Made by a program: the position numbers and the translations under genes | Shown here: piece by piece, positions 56,536 to 64,000 of the stretch | Numbering within the stretch: position 1 is the stretch's first letter | How the letters are laid out: every line of letters starts with the position of its first letter | The notes under the pieces: model-generated | Database searches by the model: none | What the model saw: the letters and a program-made list of their open reading frames with translations, nothing else | What the model was told of the DNA's origin: nothing | Source: Branchiostoma floridae | Taxonomy: Eukaryota; Chordata; Leptocardii; Amphioxiformes; Branchiostomatidae | Direction of reading: 5' to 3' | Assembly: GCF_000003815.2 (NCBI RefSeq) | Contig: NC_049980.1 | Coordinates: 22,581,249 to 22,645,248 of the forward strand | DNA: 64,000 nt

Positions 56536-59500
56536 ATGGAGGCTGAAGTTTGCAGTGAGATGTCGTCCGAAAGTGTCCAGGATCCTCCTGCAGATCCTTC
56601 TGTAGACAAGGCGCTATGGGTGCTCACTGCCTTTCCTCAGATAGTCAAGAATGTACTGCAATATCTGCCAGCAAAGGCACTGATCCAGAGTGGCAGGTAT
56701 GCGATGTTAAATACCCTGCTTTGTTGCACCCGGTTTCAAAACATTCTTGGTTGCATAATTAAAGAAGACTACTATTACTCTAGCTAAAGAAAAAGAACAT
56801 CCCCAATCTATCAATCTCAATGTGCAAGACTTAGTTGACGATGTTGCATGAAGTGATGTGAATCACACCTTGACTACACCAAGGAGGTTAAAAAAGAGTC
56901 CTTGACTACACTGAACTGTAGATTTATATGTAACGTTAACTTATATACTAGTAATTTATATAAGAGCCAGCTGCAACCTAATAAGTCAATCATGGCTGCA
57001 TAGCTGACAAACGATTATTTCATCATTATCATAATCTTCTCTAAAAGTGGGTCTGCAAAAACGGAAAGAAAGTAGGTCAATCTATTATCTCTAAGCAGAT
57101 GTTGGGAAACAAATGCAAGATCTGGTTTGTGACATAAATCTGCTTGGAGATTTAGGTAATGCGAAATTCTCACGAAAGAAAGATATCAAGCCTCTATTTT
57201 GTCGTATACAGCTGACACAACCTTCAACAAGTGCCATACAGTTTCTTGATGTCATCATGAATTATGTTATCTTACATTACACAGCCTTTTGCTGCTAGAG
57301 GATAATAGGCCTCCCTTTTGGCTGGTCACCTTATAACATTAATCAGACAGAAGGCTGAAATGTAAGACTAGTGTACCCCCGTTAGAGAATGAGGAATCAA
57401 TGGTATTGAACACCAATGCCTTTTATTCTATTTGCAGGGTATGTAAGCTGTGGTACCAGGAGGCCTGTCGTATCTTGCAGACCAGGCAGGATATGACATG
57501 GACAATGACAGAAGATGACATGCCAGTCAAGGATGAGCTGACAGAGTGCTTTGAGGTAAGTATGTAAATGTAAATGTTATATACTCTCCTCATCAAGCAA
57601 TAGCACACACACACACACACAGACAACTCAACCAACAATCTTTTGCCCATTTTGCCATCTTGAACTTGTGGATTGAGCCTCTCAACAGAGCATCCTTCGA
57701 TGCAGAATGAAAGCTTCTTCTGGGAAGCTAGAATCTCTAACATGTGAATGATTGTTCTACTGGCAGGACTACTCCAGTATTCCCAGGCTGGCCATCCTGT
57801 TCTGTGAGAGTTCCCTGTATGAAAAGATGTGGGACTCTGAAGACAAACCCAGTAGCACCAGGAACAAGAGGAAGAGGAAGAAGGAGAGCAACATGATCCA
57901 GAAAGTACAGGAGGCCCTGCCTGTTGGATGTAGTGTTGTGGGTGTGACAGTGCCAGGAGTGATCTGTAAGGACTATTTCATGCAAATTAAACCAAACAGC
58001 TGGATATTGAATACTACTATTCTGTTGTAGAAGGTATCACCAGACAGAAAGACTGATATTTCAATACATGTGTGTGTTTCATGTATATTTATTATACATG
58101 TATATAGAAGGGAGATTTTGAAAATTTCAATGACTTTCCTGCTGCGATTCTTAAATGTATTACTATTAGCAGAGACTGAGAAAATGTATGGAATGGTGGA
58201 AGAAATTTTGCATTATGATGTTGTTATGATTTACACTATTTTTTCCACTACAAGAGATTGGAATAGCCAAGGAGGTTAATTTTTAACCTCCTTGGAATAG
58301 CCTTTTTCTCTGCTTGCAGGCCTTATCTTTTGATTTTTTAACACTGGCATGGCCATAACATTGAGCTCACTCCTGTACCTTTCCTTCGTCACAGGTTGTT
58401 CTACGGACCTGTCAGTCATCACAGAAGTGGAGGATAACCCAGCCATGTCCGCTCTCTTCCTGCCTCACATGGACGATGTCAAAGTTCAGCCCTTCTATGT
58501 CTCCAACGAGGAATGTATCCATGGGCAGTTCAATGAGGATGGGGAGAAGGTTTTAGGTGGAAAAGGTACATATGTAGCAGTAATGTAACACTCACTAATC
58601 AAGTTGGCAAATCAAGCTGATGGAATATATTTTACATATACAGTACATATACAACCACCAATTAAGTAAGCATTATTATCTTCATATTGTAGGTTTGTAT
58701 GTCCTGAAACTTTGACATTATGCAAATTTTGTGTATTTTAGTCTTAGAGTTAACTATTAAGTATTAGCCATGGTGCCATCCTAGTTAGTTTTTTTGAGGC
58801 TCGCATACTCTCTGCTAACCATTTTTTGAGGGAGCGAGTATAGGGGTCACATAAACTACATTGTAAATAGGATGGAACCCAGGCTACAGAGTTATTGTTG
58901 AAAATGGTCCATGTACAGATTTTTTCTTGCAAAGGAGGAAAATAAAGCCCCTGAAACCATTGCTTGTCACGAATCTATTTGCTTTTTGAAATACAATAAT
59001 TTTTGATATATGGTTAGTATTCTGACAAATTCAAAATACAATGTACAAGAGCCTAATACAAATGTAATGGTGTAGTATCACATGCGAGTAGTTTAACAAA
59101 AGGCAACGGAGAAAAACATTTTGCATTTTCATAAAAAATATTGCCTTTCTAGTTGTAATCTTTTCCATTCAGCACTGCCCTTTTCCTGCAGGAAGATATA
59201 AATGTGTGTAGATCAGTTCCCCAGTTTAAGACCATATTTCCTGTTGCAGGACTGCTGCCAGACCCCCACCTGAAGGCAGTGCTCCTGTTGTCCTGTGGCC
59301 TGGGCTCGCCTGCCCTGCATGTGGTCTGTATGGAGCTGCTCAATGAGTACAAGGGAAACATCATCATAGCAGGGGCATATCCAGAGGAGGTCATCGCCCC
59401 ACCTGAACTCAGTTTGTGAGTACATGTGTCATTTATGGGACTGCCACTGTCTTTACATGTCTTCAATTTGTAACATTTTCATTTTTTGATATGCACATTT

Positions 59501-60146
59501 GTGATTTACATGTACAGCAATCAGATGGATTGTCCTTTCAGGGTGTGGTACTTGTATACTGTTTTTCTATAGCTATCTACATTTGACTGAATTGTATGTA
59601 TTTGGGACTGTAGCTGTTATTACTCTTTTTTGCAACGTTGTTTACGGTAAATCTTACATAATTGCTGATGTAACTTCAGGACAATCTAAAAACTGACAAT
59701 TTGACAATTTCAGAGCCCAGCGGAGGGATGGGCTGGTGGGGATTGCCATCTCTGGGGAGCATGTGCAAGCAGCCTCCATCCTTCTGGACCACTCTGTGCG
59801 CACCCCAGCGGACGTACAGGGCGCCATGAAGCGCCTCAAAGCTGCAAACATCCCGCAGGAGAACAGCGTGTGCTTCATGTTCGCCTGCGTGGGGAGGGGA
59901 TACTACCACTACGGGAAGGGAAACGTGGAGACTGAGGCATTCCATAAGGAGTTCCCCAACACCCCCATAGTTGGGTTCTTTGGGAATGGGGAGGTCGGGT
60001 GTGATCGGAATGTGCCCAAGAAAACGGCCACTCCTGAGAAATGGAATTTCCATGGGGGAAAGGAGGGGGATGATGAAAAATACCCTGACCTATTCCATGG
60101 GTACACAACAGTCCTGTGTCTGGTGTCGTTTGGGCAGAGAAAGTAG
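56536..60146 (+). CDS. FBXO22: F-box only protein 22 orthologue
   Basis: Substrate-recognition subunit of an SCF (SKP1-CUL1-F-box) ubiquitin ligase. In mammals FBXO22 targets, among others, the histone demethylase KDM4A. Exons 56536-56696, 57438-57555, 57767-57965, 58395-58565, 59250-59415 and 59714-60146 join in frame to 415 aa (human 403). The start at 56536 gives MEAEVCSEMSS, similar in style to the human start; an in-frame ATG at 56509 is less likely. Domains: F-box at about 15-70 (FPQIVKNVLQYLPAKAL, then VCKLWYQEACR), a basic patch at 125-132 (RNKRKRKK, possible nuclear signal), then the FIST N and C regions. The most conserved part is MKRLKAANIP, FMFACVGRG, KGNVETEAF and GFFGNGEVGCD near the C terminus. 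The upstream region has CRE/YY1 sites shared with the divergent coiled-coil gene and two E boxes. Confidence 0.95.
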
Positions 60147-63100
60147 CATAGGTCAGGGGACTAAATATTTGGTCACAATGTATATTTGTACAGATAGAGT
60201 TACATTTGTACATGGTAGTCTGTAGGGTAAATACAGTTTCAATAGTTTCTGTTTTACATGAAATTAGTACAGGGTCATAAAATTTTAGTACTGTTCTTGA
60301 CAAGAATCTGTCACTTTCATGTACGAACTGTATTTGGAACTGTAGAGGTGCAAATGAGACTTATTTCATCAGGTGATGAGAAAGACCAAGAGAAGGGGTT
60401 GAATGGGAGACACCAGAGTAAGTGGACTATAAACCATAAAATGCACTATGTATATACAGTATTACAATGTTCAAAATGTATAAGGAGAGAATACCACAAC
60501 TAAGGGGAATCATGTTGCAGGCAAAAGTCAATTTCAAACAGATGGTGGACAGGTAAAGATTTCATGTAATTGTGCCTTGCTCCTTGTAAATACATTATTT
60601 TGGATCATAAACATTTTTTTTTGTCAAATAAGTCTGGCAACATCCTCTTTCAATGAGTTCAACAAGTTTGCGAAATAGCAACCAGAGTGGTGCCTGCAAT
60701 CAACCACATGAAGACAATAACTATTTGCAAGCAGTACAAAATCCACAACAAGTCACATGTTTATGACTCTTTATTCTAACCACAATTACCAGTCCCAAAA
60801 ATGCACATCAAACAGCTAGAACAAAGAAATACCTTGCCCATGACATGTACATACATGTAGTACTATAATACATAAAGTGAATAAAAATAGATGTGGTCTG
60901 TTCAAAAGCTTGTATATTTGCTATGTGGCAACAAACAACACAATACACTTCTAGTCTGAGGCACTGACACGGAGTATTAATTTAGAATGTTTGCTACTAC
61001 AGACAGTATATCATTTGCACGCATTACTCTTCCAGATATTAATTCAAGTAATTGCTTATCATTGTCATAATAGCTGTCTTCTTTTCGGTGATTGACACAG
61101 GGCAAAATGTTCAATTAAACCAAGGAACATCTGCAGACTGACATTTACAGAAATACTATGTTGTAGAGTACTAAGTAATTAAAAAAAACAGCATTGCATT
61201 TACCCCATTAATCAAAATGTGATCAACAATCAACATTACCTTCAAGTTAGACAATGGGTGGCAAATCCTTTTAATTTGAAAATGTCAGTAGTAAGAAGAC
61301 AGATTCCCTCATTTCCATGTCAAATACTATTTCCACATCAATCAAAATGATCTTGACCACCCGTCATCCACTTTGAAAGTTTGTCAGAAGACCTGTATTA
61401 TGTATCGCCCTGAATGAAATAACCCCAACATACAGTTACATTGAGGAGTATTGCATAAATCTATCCATTGCAGCAGAAATCATTCTGCTAGAGTAAGTCC
61501 ATTTTAAAAGTCAATGGGGCAATAGGATGTTCTATTATAACAGCCTTGGGCAGTGTAAGCATTCCTGGACTTTCCTCATTTTCTATATGTTCGTAGAGGC
61601 ACTGAAGCATTTTGGTCCAGTTGTAAAATGTATTCACTATGATCTAAAGTGAGCAGTACTAGTATTCAATACGATCAGTTTCTGATGCATCTACATTTAC
61701 ATTATAGACATTATAGACATTATTAGGTTTGGTGCTTTGTGATTACTAACTTTAAAAGTACATGTAAAATGATTCATAAAATTTAGTGTACAATGTTATG
61801 CTGAAAGAAAGATTCCAGGCTCTGATTTGCTGTCAGTTACAACCTTGATTAGAACTGCCTAAAAGAGTAGCAGGGAATAGAGGAATAAAAATCAAGTTGG
61901 CACGCTGAAGCTTTGGGAAAAGGCCACAGAGAAAACCTTTCATTGTCAACCTTAGTCTTTCTATGCTCTGTCTCATCTATGCCTCCACAGTTGTATTGGT
62001 CAGCAAGGAGAGTCAAGGAAACTAGTTACACTATACATTGTAGCTACCTCTCTGTATGGTTTGAGGAATGTCACAAAGGTTCATACTATTATTTACTATT
62101 AGACAAAAATGAAAATTTTCTTGCATAGTATTAAAGGTAAGGCAGTATATACGTAGGATGTGGTACAGAAAACATATCTCCTTTGCTTATATATTCCTCA
62201 TCCTGAAGCTTCCTTCTGAGGGCAAAAGAAACAAACATTCATGACAATTTTTCAATTTTGTATAAAAAGATCTGAAGTTCAACTGCTAAATCTAAATTGT
62301 ACATTGTGAATTTTACAATGTGACCATATAATTATATTCAAGTACAAAAAATGAAGTTAGTCATATATATATCTTAAATTTATATTGTTAAAAAACAGAT
62401 TATATGGCAAACATTGCTAAATATGTACAATATATAAGATGGCATCTACGGAGAATAATATCCACTATATGCATATGATATACAGAAACAGCATGACTTT
62501 GTTTTTAAAACTCCTAAGACTTTTTTCACTGCCAAGGCTAAGGCACCCCTTAAGGATTGGCATTTTCATTTCTTGGATATGGACATCCCTTAAGTTAACA
62601 ACTTGCAATCACCTCTAGTACCATGTCAGTTGTCTAAACACACAAACAAATGATAAATACTGACATGACCATGTACTATACATTGTAGTTGCTAATTCCA
62701 AATAAAGCACTAACTTGGATATAAAATTGCTTGAGCAAGCTTCAAGCCAACAAAATCTGTCAATGTGTACAATTCTCTAAAGGTGACAGTATTCTAACTT
62801 GTAAATGTATGTGCAAGAAGTGCATATAAAGAATTAAGATATTATGTGCTATGATTGTAATAACCTACACTGGACATTAAAAAAATGTAGGAGATTGTCT
62901 TGTACGTAGATAACAGAATCACTAGGGAGTTCTGTGCTCTCAGAGGCCAAATATTTGAACTCACAAAAAAGCCTTTTTCAGAACAACATTTTGGATTGTC
63001 TATTGCTATTCTCCTTTGACTTGCCATTCGGAAGCTTTTGAAATGATATGCTGAAACAGCTTTCCACTACAGTTGACACAGTCTACAGAAAATAATGGCA

Positions 63101-63529
63101 TCCACTAAATACATTGTAAACACTTTTTTAATATACCATGAGACTTTTTCACTGCCAAGTAACATTTCAATGACAGTAACATTTCAGTTATCTCAAGTTT
63201 GCATTGTAAGGTAAGGTTATAAGGTAATAATATACAATGTAGAAAGAAACATTCAATGACTTTGTTGACTGCATAAAACCTGTTTTGACGTCTGACAGAA
63301 AAAGCTGAACAGAAAACACAAAATGAGATGCAGCAGCATATCAGTGTTGTCAAGGTGGATGAAGCTGCCAGATTGCTGAGTGGAAAAAATCTTGTTCCTC
63401 TTTCTGTTGTGGCCATCCCTACAGCCAAGTGGCACTGCCCATCTCTCTGTCAAGCCTGACCATCTCCAGGACCAGCAGGGGACGCAGAGCAGAGCTGGAT
63501 ATAAGCTACATGTATGGATGCAGAGGAGA
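60147..63529. other. 3' UTRs of FBXO22 (plus) and the SLC12 gene (minus)
   Basis: AT-rich sequence without convincing coding exons, between two convergent genes. The first few hundred bases probably belong to the FBXO22 3' UTR. Much of the rest could be a long 3' UTR of the minus-strand SLC12 gene, for which AATAAA occurs at 60775-60770. No repeats or RNA genes were recognised. Confidence 0.45.
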
Positions 63530-63665
63530 CTAGGAGTAGAAGGTAAGGACACTCTGTTGGTTCCCCCTCATCATCAGGACAGGTGGAAGGTCCTTGGACA
63601 GTATCTCCAGCCAAGCCATGTACATCACTGTGGACACCACACCTCTCCTCGGCATGGGCAATGTG
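63530..63665 (-). CDS. C-terminal exon of an NKCC-type SLC12 cation-chloride cotransporter (partial)
   Basis: On the minus strand an acceptor (TTGTATACAG) at 63666 is followed by 1 base completing a codon, then 44 codons and the stop at 63532-63530. The peptide contains [29 protein letters not shown] and [12 protein letters not shown] at the very end. That terminal motif and the preceding MAWLE-LSKDLPP are characteristic of the cytoplasmic C terminus of Na-K-2Cl cotransporters (SLC12A1/A2). The remainder of the gene lies beyond the right edge of the window. Whether it is the A1, A2 or A3 type cannot be decided from 44 residues. It is convergent with FBXO22. Confidence 0.87.
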
Positions 63666-64000
63666 CTGTATACAACAACAAAGCAATGTCACAATATAGA
63701 TGGACACCAGTTTGTAGTACATGTTCCTAGAATGTAGATTACAAAGCAATAGGGCAGTTGAACTTTATAGACTGATACAGTCTATGCTTTCCTACTTCAT
63801 ACTCCTAAGTAATATAGACAAATTCATGTTCTTAATTGGTTTAGACAAATCTTTGATTATGAAACATATCTGTTCTGAAGTGACAAGTAGTCAAATTCTT
63901 TTAAGTTTGTTATACAATATGTGCAATAAATGTCTTCATTAAATTTTATTCATTCAATATTGCAACTTCATCTGGTACAGCGAAAAAGAAACCACTGCAA
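63666..64000 (-). other. Last intron of the SLC12 gene (partial)
   Basis: AT-rich sequence upstream (in minus-strand sense) of the terminal exon, with no further exon visible up to the window edge. Confidence 0.5.

Noticed and set aside
63380-63730. Plus-strand open frame of 116 codons
   Set aside because: It is antisense to the SLC12 terminal exon; the minus-strand peptide has a clear family match and the plus-strand peptide has none.

Overview
The window is animal nuclear DNA with short exons, GT-AG introns, tRNA-derived SINEs and many inverted-repeat transposons. The proteins look like deuterostome orthologues, and the repeat style and intron density suggest a lancelet (Branchiostoma). 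The species is an inference from content.

Layout. (1) 958-44712: three head-to-tail, apparently intact genes for mitochondrial dimethylglycine dehydrogenase (DMGDH, choline/one-carbon catabolism). Each has 16 coding exons with the same exon lengths and phases from exon 2 to exon 15 (predicted 888, 884 and 861 aa). Gene 1 (958-14324) is closest to vertebrate DMGDH. Genes 2 (17229-31639) and 3 (34360-44712) are closer to each other, but the 3' end of gene 2 (exon 15 onward, with intron 15 and 3' UTR) is a near copy of the 3' end of gene 1. (2) 47114-50309: a five-exon SLC10-type sodium/bile-acid cotransporter, plus strand. (3) 55996-51006: a minus-strand gene for an unrecognised coiled-coil protein with an N-terminal MGNG motif, broken by an assembly gap. 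(4) 56536-60146: FBXO22 orthologue, plus strand, head to head with the coiled-coil gene. (5) 63665-63530: the last coding exon of an NKCC-type SLC12 cotransporter, minus strand, tail to tail with FBXO22.

The introns and spacers carry an unusually rich set of inverted-repeat mobile elements. The two largest are foldback elements. One is 2.6 kb with about 1.1 kb arms in intron 1 of DMGDH gene 1 (9-bp target duplication). The other is about 5.8 kb in intron 10 of gene 2, whose arms are opposed arrays of a roughly 195-bp satellite (9 units one way, about 15 the other). Smaller elements include hAT-like ones with terminal CAGGGCT-type repeats, a 154-bp MITE whose empty site survives in the neighbouring paralogue, a PIF/Harbinger-like element and a LINE reverse-transcriptase fragment. 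No transposase gene was recognised.

Functionally the DMGDH cluster oxidises dimethylglycine to sarcosine with tetrahydrofolate as acceptor. Gene 2 keeps an open frame and the flavin-linking histidine but has replaced several residues that are invariant in its neighbours, so it may have a changed or lost activity. The other genes are unrelated neighbours. All exon calls are by eye from splice signals, frame continuity, comparison of the three paralogues and remembered family sequences. No transcript data were available.
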